Of a DNA stretch of 64,000 nucleotides, positions 54,793 to 63,457 are shown piece after piece. Source of the DNA: Caulobacter sp. NIBR1757. Lineage in GTDB: Bacteria > Pseudomonadota > Alphaproteobacteria > Caulobacterales > Caulobacteraceae. Positions within the stretch are counted from its first letter, which is position 1; each line of letters starts with the position of its first letter. Below the pieces are notes generated by a model. It was given only the letters and a program-made list of their open reading frames with translations, was not told the DNA's origin and did not search any database. The stretch lies in NCBI RefSeq assembly GCF_027912495.1, contig NZ_CP115463.1, positions 1,263,501 through 1,327,500 on the forward strand, given 5' to 3'. The translations under genes were made by a program, and so were the position numbers.

Positions 54793-55593
54793 ATGAAAGA
54801 GTGGCTCCACGTCCACCGCGGCCAGGCGCCGCTGGTGATTTCGATCCCGCACGCCGGCACAATCATCCCGCCGGAGATCGCCGAGCATCTGGTCGATCAC
54901 GACCTGGCCATCCATGACGCCGACTGGTTCATCCCTCAGCTCTACGGCTTCGCGCAGGCGCTGGGCGCCACCATCGTGCGGACCGACATCTCGCGCACGG
55001 CCATCGATGTGAACCGCGATCCGTCGGGCCAGAGCCTCTATCCCGGCCAGGTGACGACGGGGCTCTGTCCGACCGAGACCTTTGACGGCCTGCCGCTCTA
55101 CAGGCCGGGCCGCGCCCCCCGCCAGGCGGAGATCGCCCGGCGGCGGATCAGCTATTTCGCGCCCTATCATGACGCCCTGGAGGGGGAGATCGACCGGTTG
55201 CGGCTGATCCATCCGCGCATCCTGCTCTACGACGCCCACTCGATCCGGTCCCACGTCGAGCGCCTGTTCGACGGCGAGCTGCCGGCGCTCAACCTGGGAA
55301 CCAACAGCGGCGCCAGCGCCGGCGTCGAAGCGGTGGCCATCGCGGAAAAGCACATGGCCGGCTCGGGTTTCAGCCACGTCACCAATGGCCGGTTCAAGGG
55401 CGGCTGGATCACCCGCCACTACGGCCGGCCCGCCGAGGGCGTCCACGCCCTGCAGATGGAAATCGCCCAGCGGGCCTACATGGACGAGCCCGCCGGCCTC
55501 GACATGCCGACCTGGAAGCCTGAGCGCGCCGCCGCCCTGATGGCCGTGCTCGAAGCCATGCTGACCGACCTGATCGACTGGACGAAAGAATGA
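54793..55593 (+). CDS. hutG: HutG, N-formylglutamate deformylase
   Basis: A 266-residue hydrolase that releases Glu and formate. It has [48 protein letters not shown] and [12 protein letters not shown], all of the N-formylglutamate amidohydrolase family. The ATG at 54793 directly follows the family-C repeat. It overlaps hutU by 4 nt. With HutF it completes the five-enzyme route. Confidence 0.93.
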   Translation: MKEWLHVHRGQAPLVISIPHAGTIIPPEIAEHLVDHDLAIHDADWFIPQLYGFAQALGATIVRTDISRTAIDVNRDPSGQSLYPGQVTTGLCPTETFDGLPLYRPGRAPRQAEIARRRISYFAPYHDALEGEIDRLRLIHPRILLYDAHSIRSHVERLFDGELPALNLGTNSGASAGVEAVAIAEKHMAGSGFSHVTNGRFKGGWITRHYGRPAEGVHALQMEIAQRAYMDEPAGLDMPTWKPERAAALMAVLEAMLTDLIDWTKE

Positions 55594-57248
55594 CCCGTCT
55601 CGACAACACCCGCGTCATCCGCAGCCCGCGCGGCCTCGAACTCTCCGCCAAGTCATGGCTGACCGAGGCGCCGATGCGGATGCTGATGAACAACCTCGAT
55701 CCGGAGGTGGCCGAGCGGCCGGAGGACCTCGTGGTCTATGGCGGCATCGGCCGGGCGGCGCGCGATTGGGAGAGCTTCGACCGGATCGTCGCCACCCTCA
55801 AGCGGCTGGAGGCCGACGAGACCCTGCTGATCCAGTCGGGCAAGCCGGTCGGGGTGTTCCGCACCCATGCCGACGCGCCGCGCGTGCTGCTGGCCAACTC
55901 CAACCTGGTGCCGCACTGGGCGACCTGGGACCACTTCCATGAGCTCGATCGCAAGGGGCTGATGATGTACGGCCAGATGACGGCCGGGTCGTGGATCTAC
56001 ATCGGCAGCCAGGGCATCGTTCAGGGGACGTACGAGACGTTCGTCGAGGCGGGGCGCCAGCACTATGGCGGCGACCTGTCGGGGCGCTGGATCCTCACCG
56101 CGGGGCTGGGCGGCATGGGCGGGGCCCAGCCGCTGGCGGCTGTGATGGCGGGGGCCAGCTGCCTGGCCATCGAATGCCGCGAGAGCCGGATCGAGATGCG
56201 GCTGAAGACCGGCTATCTCGATGTGAAGGCGGCCAATCTGGACGAGGCCCTGACCATCATCGAGAAGGCCTGCGCCGAGAAGCGGGCGATCAGCGTCGGG
56301 GTGGTCGGCAACGCCGCCGAGATGCTGCCCGAGATGGTGCGGCGCGGCGTGCGGCCCGACCTGGTGACCGACCAGACGAGCGCGCATGATCCCGTCAATG
56401 GGTATCTGCCGGCCGGCTGGACGGTGATGGAGTGGGACGAGCGGCGCGAGCGCGATCCCAAGGCCGTCGAACAGGCGGCGCGGCGCTCGATGGCGCGGCA
56501 TGTCGAGGCGATGCTGGACTTCCACAAGGCGGGTATCCCGACCGTCGATTACGGCAACAACATCCGGCAGGTGGCGCTGGAGGAGGGGGTGGCGGACGCC
56601 TTTTCCTTCCCGGGCTTCGTGCCGGCCTATATCCGGCCGCTGTTCTGCCGGGGTGTGGGGCCGTTCCGCTGGGCGGCGCTGAGCGGCGATCCGGAGGATA
56701 TCCGCAAGACGGATGCGAAGGTGAAGGAGTTGCTGCCGGACAACAGGCACCTGCACCGCTGGCTCGACATGGCGGCGGAGAAGATCCAGTTCCAGGGACT
56801 GCCGGCGCGCATCTGCTGGGTGGGGCTGGGGGACCGCGACAAGCTGGGCCTGGCGTTCAACGAGATGGTCGCGCGGGGCGAGATCGGGCCGGTGGTGATC
56901 GGGCGCGATCACCTGGATAGCGGCTCGGTGGCGAGCCCGAACCGGGAGACCGAGGCCATGAAGGACGGGTCGGACGCGGTGTCCGACTGGCCGTTGCTGA
57001 ACGCGCTGCTGAACACGGCGAGCGGGGCGACCTGGGTGTCGCTGCACCATGGCGGCGGGGTCGGCATGGGGTTCTCGCAGCATAGCGGCATGGTGATTGT
57101 CTGCGACGGGACGGAGGATGCGGCGAGGCGGCTGGCCCGGGTGCTGTGGAACGACCCGGCGACGGGGGTGATGCGGCACGCGGACGCCGGGTATGAGGAG
57201 GCAGTGGATTGGGCTCGGGAGAAGGGGCTGGATCTGCCGTCTTTGTAG
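55590..57248 (+). CDS. hutU: HutU, urocanate hydratase
   Basis: A 552-residue enzyme that turns urocanate into imidazolonepropionate with tightly bound NAD. It shows [42 protein letters not shown] (dinucleotide loop), [20 protein letters not shown] and [17 protein letters not shown]. It is the last gene of the hutIHGU operon. Confidence 0.95.
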   Translation: MTRLDNTRVIRSPRGLELSAKSWLTEAPMRMLMNNLDPEVAERPEDLVVYGGIGRAARDWESFDRIVATLKRLEADETLLIQSGKPVGVFRTHADAPRVLLANSNLVPHWATWDHFHELDRKGLMMYGQMTAGSWIYIGSQGIVQGTYETFVEAGRQHYGGDLSGRWILTAGLGGMGGAQPLAAVMAGASCLAIECRESRIEMRLKTGYLDVKAANLDEALTIIEKACAEKRAISVGVVGNAAEMLPEMVRRGVRPDLVTDQTSAHDPVNGYLPAGWTVMEWDERRERDPKAVEQAARRSMARHVEAMLDFHKAGIPTVDYGNNIRQVALEEGVADAFSFPGFVPAYIRPLFCRGVGPFRWAALSGDPEDIRKTDAKVKELLPDNRHLHRWLDMAAEKIQFQGLPARICWVGLGDRDKLGLAFNEMVARGEIGPVVIGRDHLDSGSVASPNRETEAMKDGSDAVSDWPLLNALLNTASGATWVSLHHGGGVGMGFSQHSGMVIVCDGTEDAARRLARVLWNDPATGVMRHADAGYEEAVDWAREKGLDLPSL

Positions 57249-57267
57249 GCCGGAGGCGGCATTGAAA

Positions 57268-57433
57268 ACTCTCCGCCCTCTGGGCGGAGGACCGCTTTCG
57301 AGCCTTCAAGCGAGAAAGCAGGAGGCGGGCTCACCGGCGGTCAGGGATTATCGTCAGGCGGGGGAGCCCCCCCCCTCCTGCTTTGTCGCTGGGCGCTCCA
57401 AAGCGGTCCTCCCCCCACTTCGCGGGGGAGAGT
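57268..57433. repeat. Hairpin repeat family D
   Basis: Outer arms ACTCTCC(G)CCC / GGGGGAGAGTT, then GGACCGCTTT / AAAGCGGTCC and GCAGGAGG / CCTCCTGC. It fills the gap after hutU and runs into the 3' end of the small secreted-protein gene. Confidence 0.83.
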
Positions 57434-57714
57434 TGGTTTGGGCCGCTGCCGTAGAGCGGTCCTGGCTGGCCCTGCTTCCTGACCCGGCCCTTCACCGTCC
57501 ACTTGCCGGCCAGGTCCAGGCCGCGTCGGCTGAGGCCCGTCCAGGCGCCGCCGGGCTGCAGCCAGATCTTGCGGGAGCGGCCGTCGGGATCGACGATCAG
57601 GACGGTGTTGCCGAAGGCGGCGTCGACCTTGGCCGGGGCCGGGGCGGGGGCGGCCTGGGCGGCGGCGGGCAGGGTGAGCAGGGCAGCCAGGGTAAGCGCG
57701 AGGAGACGGGTCAT
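57331..57714 (-). CDS. Small secreted protein whose C-terminus is encoded by a repeat
   Basis: A 127-residue protein, ATG 57714, with a signal peptide (about 1-22, TLPAAAQA). The mature core FGNTVLIVDPDGRSRKIWLQ and GGAWTGLSRRGLDL then GKWTVKGRVRKQG may be one small domain I do not recognise. From about residue 93 (LSPAKWGEDRFGAP) to the stop the codons lie in family-D repeat sequence, so the original 3' end was probably replaced by the repeat. Expression is not certain. Confidence 0.62.
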   Translation of the reverse strand: MTRLLALTLAALLTLPAAAQAAPAPAPAKVDAAFGNTVLIVDPDGRSRKIWLQPGGAWTGLSRRGLDLAGKWTVKGRVRKQGQPGPLYGSGPNQLSPAKWGEDRFGAPSDKAGGGGLPRLTIIPDRR

Positions 57715-57814
57715 CGTCACGCAACGCCCGGCGCGTGGTAACGTGCCTCGAACAACTGTTTGAAATCTGCCGCGACCCTCCCTAAGGTCACCTTCAAAGC
57801 AAAGGGAGCAAACC

Positions 57815-58606
57815 ATGGGTCGTCTGTCGGGCAAGGTCGCCATCGTCACCGGGGCCGCCAGCGGCATTGGCCGGGCCAGCGCCAAGCTGTTCGCCGCCGA
57901 GGGGGCCAGCGTGGTGGCCTTTGACCGAGCGGAGGGGGTGAACGAGACGGTGGCGGAGATCGTTGCCGACGGCGGCAAGGCCATCGCGGTGACCGGCGAC
58001 GCCGGTTCGGAAGCCGAGGTCAGCGCCCTGGTCGACAAGGCCGTGGAGACCTACGGCGGCCTCGACATCGCCTTCGCCAACGCCGGGGTGTCGGGTGGCT
58101 GGATCACCCTGCCGGAACTGACCGAGGCCAGCTTCATGGACCTGCTCAGGATCAACGTCGTCGGGCCGGCGATGATGATCAAGCACGCCTCGCGGGTCAT
58201 GGCGCCGAAGGGCAAGGGTTCGATCATCTGCACGGCATCCGTGGCGGCGCTGCGCTCGGGGGCGGGCGGCACGCCCTACAGCGCCTCCAAGGCCGGCGTC
58301 ATCTCGATGGTGCAGACCACGGCCCAGCAGCTGGGCGGCACCGGCATCCGGGTCAACGCCATCTGCCCGGGGCTGATCGAGACGGGGATGACCAAGCCGA
58401 TCTTCGACGGGGCCCGCTCGAAGGGCTCGGAAGGCAAAATCGGCCAGCTGAACCCGCTGCGCCGCGCCGGCCAGCCGATCGAGATCGCCCAGATGGCCCT
58501 GTTCCTGGCTTCGGATGACGCGTCGTATGTGAATGGTCAGGCGATGGTGGTGGATGGCGGGCTGTCGAGTTCGCACCCTGTGGCGCGGCCGGGGTCCTTG
58601 AGCTGA
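57815..58606 (+). CDS. Short-chain dehydrogenase/reductase
   Basis: A 263-residue classical SDR. NAD(P) binding is [10 protein letters not shown], with NAGVSGG, catalytic Ser near [10 protein letters not shown] and Tyr-Lys in YSASKAGV; the C-terminus has [12 protein letters not shown]. The Asp in VVAFDRAEG suggests NAD over NADP. The substrate is unknown. It is a single gene. Confidence 0.88.
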   Translation: MGRLSGKVAIVTGAASGIGRASAKLFAAEGASVVAFDRAEGVNETVAEIVADGGKAIAVTGDAGSEAEVSALVDKAVETYGGLDIAFANAGVSGGWITLPELTEASFMDLLRINVVGPAMMIKHASRVMAPKGKGSIICTASVAALRSGAGGTPYSASKAGVISMVQTTAQQLGGTGIRVNAICPGLIETGMTKPIFDGARSKGSEGKIGQLNPLRRAGQPIEIAQMALFLASDDASYVNGQAMVVDGGLSSSHPVARPGSLS

Positions 58607-58640
58607 ACTCAAGGCGCTCCGAGCCGAGCCTTCTTAATCG

Positions 58641-58725
58641 CTGTCATCCTCCGGCCGGGCGAAGCCCGGACCGGGGGACCCAACTGTCCGCGTGAAGACT
58701 GCCGAGAGTCTTTCCAGAGCCCCCT
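58641..58725. repeat. Hairpin repeat family A, copy 3, left part
   Basis: Left arm CTGTCATCCTCCGG with CCGGGGGACCCA and the centre up to CCAGAGCCCCCT. It is cut there by the insertion sequence and continues at 60082. Confidence 0.88.
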
Positions 58726-58732
58726 TGATGGG

Positions 58733-58745
58733 GTGGACGACCCCC
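58733..58745. repeat. Left subterminal inverted repeat of the IS
   Basis: GTGGACGACCCCC is a perfect 13-bp match to the reverse complement of 60066-60078. Confidence 0.9.
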
Positions 58746-58801
58746 GGCGGCATCGGTGTGCCAAGATGGGTTGTCTGAACTCATCTCAAGGAGGGCCGTC
58801 C

Positions 58802-59845
58802 GTGGAGCATCCTACGCGCATATTCATCGATACGTCCAAGCAGCTGTTTCAGCTGCACGGTGTGGACGCAGGCGAGAAGGTCGTCATTCGCCGGCAACTT
58901 CGGCGGCGGGAGATGATCCCGTTCTTCACCAGGCTGGCGCCGACGGTGATCGGACTGGAAGCCTGTGGAGGTTCACACCACTGGGCGCGGGAGCTGGCGG
59001 GGCTTGGCCATCAGGTGATGCTGCTGCCGGCCCAGTATGTGAAGGCCTATCTGAAGCGAGGCAAGAACGACGGTCGCGACGCCGAGGCCGGCTGCGAAGC
59101 GATGAGCCGGCCGACGATGAGGCCGGTGCCGGTCAAGACGGTTCAGGAGCAGGCGGTGCTGATGCTGCTGGCGACGCGGGACCGACTGGTGCGAAGCCGC
59201 ACCCAGCTGACCAACGCCATTCGCGGCCATGCCGCCGAGTTCGGGCTGATCGCTCCGACCGGGCTGGACAAGATCGAGCCGCTGCTGGAGCGCGTCGCCG
59301 CCGACCAGGCTTTGCCCGACCTGGCCCGGGACCTGTTCGCGGGTCTTGGCCGCCAGCTCCTCGCCCTGCAGGCGCAGATCGTCGAGATCGACGCCCGGAT
59401 GGCGGCGCATCATCGGGCCGATCAGACCAGCCGCCGGCTGGCCAGGATCCCCAGCGTCGGGATCGTCGGCGCGGTCATGCTCGCCGCCAAGACCCCGGAC
59501 CCCAAGGCCTTCCGCTCAGCGCGCGACTTCGCCGCCTGGCTGGGCCTCACGCCCAAGGACCATTCCACTGCCGGCAAGACCCGCCTTGGCGGCATCACCC
59601 GGGCCGGCGACGAGGCGCTTCGAGCCGTCCTGGTCTGCGGGGCCATGGCGGTGATCCAGAACGCCAAAGCGGGTCGAGGACAGCCGTGGCCATGGCTCAA
59701 TCGGCTATTGGCCACAAAGCCGACCAAGCAGGTCGCCGTCGCCCTCGCCAACAAGACCGCCCGCATCGCCTGGCGCCTCATGGTCAGCGGACAGGACTAC
59801 GATCCGTCTCGCCGCCTCGCCGCGCCTTCCCAACAACCTGCCTAG
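58802..59845 (+). CDS. IS1111-group transposase (DEDD, IS110 family)
   Basis: A 347-residue transposase from GTG 58802, with AAGGAGGG 6 nt upstream; an upstream in-frame ATG at 58733 lies in the left IR. The RuvC-like DEDD domain begins FIDTSKQLFQLHGVDAGEK and has IGLEACGGSHHWARELA and KRGKNDGRDAEA. The C-terminal Transposase_20 domain shows IPSVGIVGAVMLAA, DFAAWLGLTPKDHSTAGKTR (Ser candidate for strand attack) and GITRAGDEALR. The frame is intact, so the element may be active. Confidence 0.92.
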   Translation: MEHPTRIFIDTSKQLFQLHGVDAGEKVVIRRQLRRREMIPFFTRLAPTVIGLEACGGSHHWARELAGLGHQVMLLPAQYVKAYLKRGKNDGRDAEAGCEAMSRPTMRPVPVKTVQEQAVLMLLATRDRLVRSRTQLTNAIRGHAAEFGLIAPTGLDKIEPLLERVAADQALPDLARDLFAGLGRQLLALQAQIVEIDARMAAHHRADQTSRRLARIPSVGIVGAVMLAAKTPDPKAFRSARDFAAWLGLTPKDHSTAGKTRLGGITRAGDEALRAVLVCGAMAVIQNAKAGRGQPWPWLNRLLATKPTKQVAVALANKTARIAWRLMVSGQDYDPSRRLAAPSQQPA

Positions 59846-60065
59846 CCGGCAGGCTCAACCCGTTCCTTGCAAGAGGCAGATGGTGTGATCGATCGATCAA
59901 ATGGATGGGACACTCCGCGGGACCCAACGGCGTCACAGACCGCTGCCTTGATCGGAACCCATCCCGCGCAAACCATCTTGGCGACGGCCAATATCCAAGG
60001 CCGCCAGACCGGACATATGGGCGCAAGCGACTACGATCAGATCAATCCGCGACGACTTGCAGGGT
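59846..60065 (+). ncRNA. Candidate seeker/bridge RNA region of the IS
   Basis: This 220-bp stretch between the transposase stop and the right IR holds no gene. In IS1111-group elements the guide RNA lies at this 3' side. Here GGGACCCAA (59919) is the exact reverse complement of TTGGGTCCC at the target. CCTTGAT (59946) equals the left junction (target CCT + IS TGAT), and ACATATGGG (60013) equals the right junction (IS ACATA + target TGGG). RNA ends and folding are not determined. Confidence 0.55.
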
Positions 60066-60078
60066 GGGGGTCGTCCAC
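60066..60078. repeat. Right subterminal inverted repeat of the IS
   Basis: GGGGGTCGTCCAC pairs with the left copy at 58733-58745. Three bases (ATA) follow before the repeat flank. Confidence 0.9.
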
Positions 60079-60081
60079 ATA

Positions 60082-60123
60082 TGGGTCCCCCGGTCCGCGC
60101 TACGCGCGGCCGGAGGATGACAG
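60082..60123. repeat. Hairpin repeat family A, copy 3, right part
   Basis: TGGGTCCCCCGGTCCGCGC, then the CGGAGGATGACAG end. It continues the copy that was split at 58725. Confidence 0.88.
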
Positions 60124-60151
60124 AACTTGGTGCGGAAAATCGAATAGAGGT

Positions 60152-61996
60152 CTAACCCTCCAGCGCCGCGATCACCTCGAGCGGGTGGGTGTAGTAGGCC
60201 AGGAAGCCGGCGTCCTTGATGAAGGTGATCGGGGCGTCGGGGAAGGCCGCGCGCCAATGCTCGACCTGGACCGGCCATTGCAGGCCATCGCAGAACAGGA
60301 TGTTCCAGCGGTCGCCGCCGATGTGCTCGGGGAGGGTCCAGCCCAGGGCGTAGACCGCCATCTCGGCCGCCCAGCCGGCGATGGTGCGGGCCGACATGCC
60401 GCGGGCGTCGCGCATCACCCGGGCCAGGATGAGGGGATCGTCGGTGGCCGCCTTGTCGGCCGGGGCGGCCTCCATCGACTTGCGCACGGTCCTGGTCAGC
60501 AGGTCGGTGCGGGTCTGGCGGCGCAGCATCTCGCCCAGCGGGGTGATCAGCTCGGGGTGTTTCAGCATGCTGCGCGACACCGCCCCGATCAGGGACAGCT
60601 GGCTGCGCTCGATATGGCGGGGCGCGCGGGGGTTCATCAGCAGGCCCCGGCCGATCCGGTCGCCGTAGCGCGCCGCGAAGGCCAGGCCGGCGGCGGTCGA
60701 GCCGTCGCGGACCATGACGTCGACCTTGCGCAGCTTCAGGGCGGTCAGCACGGCGATCAGGTCGTCGGCCTGGGTCGCCAGGTGGCTTTCCGGGGTGGGG
60801 GCCGGGTCGCTGAGGCCAAATCCCGGCCGCTGCACGGCCAGGGGCCGGTAGCCGGCGCGGTGGAGCAGGGCCACGAAGGTGATCGGCAGGATGCGGCCCG
60901 TGGAATAGCCATGGAACACGACCACGGGCCGGCCGCCCTTGGGCCCATAGTCGACGAAGGCCACCCGCCGGCCGCCCTCGAGGCTGATGACCCGGGGCCG
61001 GCCTTCGAGGTCGACAGGCTCGACCACCGTCTCGCTGGCCTCGGTGAAGGCGGTCAGGGCGCCGGCCTCGACGGTCAGGCGGACCAGGTCCTTGGCCTTG
61101 TTGACCCCGGTCTTGGCAAACACGGCCTTCAGTTGGCCGCGCACCGTGGCCTCCTTGACGCCCAGCGCGGCGGCGACCTCGCGGGCGGTCAGGCCCTCGG
61201 CGAAGCGGGCGGCGGCCTTGGCTTCCGCGGGCGTGGCGCCGAACAGGGCGCGCAGCACCGCCTCGACGTCGCCGATCGGCGCGCCCATGCCGCTCATCAG
61301 GTCCATCATCCGGCGGACCAGGTCGGGGCTGCGGCGCGCCCCGGCCTTGCGCATGGCCTTCTTCAGGGCTTCGCGGGCGGTCTCGCGCCCCACCCCGATG
61401 CGTTCGGCCGCCTCGTTGAGGTTGGGAGCGTCGAGCAGGGCCTCGGCCAGCCGGGCTTCCAAGGGGGTGAAGCCGAAGGCCTGGGCGGCGCGCTGGGCCA
61501 GGTCGCTGACCCGCGAGGGGGCGAAGCCAAGCAGGGCCACCCGGCGGCCGGGCAGCAGCAGCTGGGCGCGGCTGGCCTCGGACAGCGGCCAGCGCAGGGC
61601 CAGGGTCTCGACGGCGGCGCAGGCGGCGATGACGCCGCCGTCCTCGGTCTCGACAAGGCCCGAGGCCTGGCCCTGCTTCTGGGCCAGGCGGACGAGGCGG
61701 CGGAAGGCGGGGATGTCGGTGGGGTCGCCGAACCATTTGATGAACTGCGGATCGGCCTGGGCCAGGGCTCCGGTCGGCGAGATCACCGCCGCGCCCAGCG
61801 AGCCCTCCGGGGCGATGGCCGCGAAGCCGGCGCCGGTGTCCAGCCTGGCCGCCTCGCCCAGGGCCTCGGCGAAGGCGGCCGGGTCGTGGGTGAGGGTGGA
61901 GTCGAGCAGGGCCCAGCCCTCGAGCACCGCATCCACGGGCTGGCCCTCGGCCAGGCGGCCGCGCAGGGTCTCGGACAGGGAGGCCGGAGCGTTCAC
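60152..61996 (-). CDS. Tandem LuxR-type HTH protein fused to an alpha/beta-hydrolase domain
   Basis: About 614 residues from GTG 61996 (an ATG at 62128 would extend it into the divergent promoter). The N-terminal ~170 residues are unassigned. Two successive GerE-like HTH units follow: FTPLEARLAEALLDAPN with AAERIGVGRETAREALKKAM, and ATPAEAKAAARFAEGLTARE with ALGVKEATVRGQLKAVFAKT. The last ~290 residues are an alpha/beta hydrolase: oxyanion VVFHGYSTGR, elbow RDGSTAAGLAFAARY. The usual G-H before the C-terminus is DAGFLAYYTHP, so the catalytic His looks lost. It may sense a ligand rather than cut it. Confidence 0.72.
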   Translation of the reverse strand: MNAPASLSETLRGRLAEGQPVDAVLEGWALLDSTLTHDPAAFAEALGEAARLDTGAGFAAIAPEGSLGAAVISPTGALAQADPQFIKWFGDPTDIPAFRRLVRLAQKQGQASGLVETEDGGVIAACAAVETLALRWPLSEASRAQLLLPGRRVALLGFAPSRVSDLAQRAAQAFGFTPLEARLAEALLDAPNLNEAAERIGVGRETAREALKKAMRKAGARRSPDLVRRMMDLMSGMGAPIGDVEAVLRALFGATPAEAKAAARFAEGLTAREVAAALGVKEATVRGQLKAVFAKTGVNKAKDLVRLTVEAGALTAFTEASETVVEPVDLEGRPRVISLEGGRRVAFVDYGPKGGRPVVVFHGYSTGRILPITFVALLHRAGYRPLAVQRPGFGLSDPAPTPESHLATQADDLIAVLTALKLRKVDVMVRDGSTAAGLAFAARYGDRIGRGLLMNPRAPRHIERSQLSLIGAVSRSMLKHPELITPLGEMLRRQTRTDLLTRTVRKSMEAAPADKAATDDPLILARVMRDARGMSARTIAGWAAEMAVYALGWTLPEHIGGDRWNILFCDGLQWPVQVEHWRAAFPDAPITFIKDAGFLAYYTHPLEVIAALEG

Positions 61997-62133
61997 GGCG
62001 CGGGGTCGAATCCTCGAATTGTGGTCAGGCGGTCGAATACCATGGGTCGGATGGCCGGACATGCGCCACATCAATTTCAATGTGCAACAGAGGCCCTGCC
62101 AGTTTTTCTGACTGGAGCCGGGGCTCAAACGGT

Positions 62134-62143
62134 CGTTTAAACG
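62134..62143. promoter_or_regulatory. Small palindrome upstream of the second Old Yellow Enzyme
   Basis: CGTTTAAACG is a perfect 10-bp palindrome 27 bp before the OYE start at 62171. It may be an operator for the divergent pair, but no second copy was seen. Confidence 0.35.
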
Positions 62144-62170
62144 GGCAACGATATCTCACCGGAGAGCAAC

Positions 62171-63271
62171 GTGAGCACCGACGCCCTGTTCCGACCCTTC
62201 CAGGTCAAGTCCATGACCCTGGCCAATCGCATCGCCATGGCGCCGATGACGCGCAGCTTCTCGCCCGGCGGCGTGGCGACCAGCGAGGTCGTCGACTACT
62301 ACCGCCGCCGCGCCGAGAACGGCGTCGGGCTGATCATCTCCGAGGGCACGGGCGTGGCCCGGCCGGCCTCGCTGAACGATCCCAACGTGCCGCGCTTCCA
62401 TGGCGAGCAGGAACTGGCCGCCTGGAAACAGGTGATCGACGCGGTGCACGCGGCCGGCGGCAAGATGGCGCCGCAGCTGTGGCACGTCGGGGCGGTGCGC
62501 ACCCGCGATCCGCAATGGACGCCGCCGGGCCCGTACGACAGCCCGTCGGGCCTCTCCTCGCCGGGCAAGCAATTCGGCGAGCCGATGAGCGACGCGGAGG
62601 TGGCCGACGCCGTCGACGCCTTCGCCAAGGCGGCCGGGGCGGCCAAGGCGCTGGGTTTCGATTCCATCGAGCTGCACGGGGCGCATGGCTATCTGATCGA
62701 CCAGTTCTTCTGGCACGGGGTCAACGTCCGCGAGGACCGTTGGGGCGGCAAGACCCTGCCCGAACGCTCGCGGTTCGCGGTGGAAATCCTGAAAGCCGTG
62801 CGGCGCGAGGTCGGCGAGGACTATCCGGTCATCATCCGGTTGTCGCAGTGGAAGCAGCAGGACTTCACGGTGAAGCTGGCGGCCGATCCCAAGGAGATGG
62901 AAGCCTGGCTGGCGCCGCTGGCCGACGCCGGGGCCGATGTTTTCCACTGCAGCCAGCGGCGCTTCTGGGAGCCGGAGTTCGAGGGCAGCGACCTGAACTT
63001 TGCGGGCTGGGCCAAGAAGCTGACCGGCAAGCCGACGATCACCGTCGGGTCGGTGGGGCTGTCCGGCGAGTTCATCGCGGCCTATGGCGGCGAGGCGAGC
63101 CAGCCGGCCAGCCTCGACGGGCTGATGGAGCGGCTAGAGCGCGAGGAGTTCGACATGGTGGCGGTCGGCCGCGCCCTGCTGCAGGACCCCGAATGGGTGG
63201 TGAAGGTGCGCGACGGGCGTGAGGACGAGCTGAAGAGCTTCGAGCGGTCGGCGATGGGGGTGTTGTACTAG
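62171..63271 (+). CDS. Old Yellow Enzyme family ene-reductase, second copy
   Basis: A 366-residue FMN TIM barrel, paralogue of the enzyme at 21622. It has NRIAMAPMTRSFSPGG, MAPQLWHVGAVRTRDPQWTP, SIELHGAHGYLIDQFFWHG (catalytic His) and MVAVGRALLQDPEWV. The start is ATG 62171 with GGAG upstream. It shares the N-terminal pattern with the other copy. It is divergent from the HTH-hydrolase, which may regulate it. Confidence 0.9.
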   Translation: MSTDALFRPFQVKSMTLANRIAMAPMTRSFSPGGVATSEVVDYYRRRAENGVGLIISEGTGVARPASLNDPNVPRFHGEQELAAWKQVIDAVHAAGGKMAPQLWHVGAVRTRDPQWTPPGPYDSPSGLSSPGKQFGEPMSDAEVADAVDAFAKAAGAAKALGFDSIELHGAHGYLIDQFFWHGVNVREDRWGGKTLPERSRFAVEILKAVRREVGEDYPVIIRLSQWKQQDFTVKLAADPKEMEAWLAPLADAGADVFHCSQRRFWEPEFEGSDLNFAGWAKKLTGKPTITVGSVGLSGEFIAAYGGEASQPASLDGLMERLEREEFDMVAVGRALLQDPEWVVKVRDGREDELKSFERSAMGVLY

Positions 63272-63288
63272 GGGGCGGGAGCGCCGGC

Positions 63289-63456
63289 GTCCCTCCCCGA
63301 ATTGGGGAGGGTGGCGCGAAGCGCCGGGTGGGGAAGTGGGCAGCCGCTTCCCACCAGTTGAGCGTCTTCTTGGTCGCCTTCCACGCCGGCGACCGACTTC
63401 CCCACCCGACGCGCGTAACCGCGCGTCTGCCCTCCCCAATTCGGGGAGGGAGGTCC
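63289..63456. repeat. Hairpin repeat family B, copy 3
   Basis: Same terminal hairpins (CCTCCCCGAATTGGGGAGGG) and CGACGCGCGTAACCGCGCGTC core as copies 1 and 2, between convergent genes. The middle differs. Confidence 0.88.
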
Positions 63457-63457
63457 G

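Larger units (their letters stand above)
58726..60081 (+). mobile_element. IS1111-type (IS110 family) insertion sequence, 1356 bp
   Basis: A transposase gene is bounded by subterminal inverted repeats GTGGACGACCCCC (58733) and GGGGGTCGTCCAC (60066). They lie 7 nt from the left end and 3 nt from the right end, the arrangement known for the IS1111 group. Removing 58726-60081 joins CCCCT to TGGGTCCCCC and restores the uninterrupted family-A repeat exactly as in copy 2, with no target duplication. Confidence 0.9.

Noticed and set aside
58721-58730. A one-base target duplication (extra G) at the IS.
   Set aside because: Setting the ends at 58726 and 60081 reproduces the empty site exactly with 7 and 3 nt outside the inverted repeats, so no duplication is needed.
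58756-60120. A 454-codon frame running through the IS in another phase.
   Set aside because: It crosses the transposase gene out of phase, has no domain pattern and extends into the non-coding RNA region and the repeat.
35388-63456. Repeat copies A-D as a CRISPR array.
   Set aside because: They are dispersed single copies of 120-175 bp with internal inverted repeats; there is no regular repeat-spacer pattern and no cas gene.
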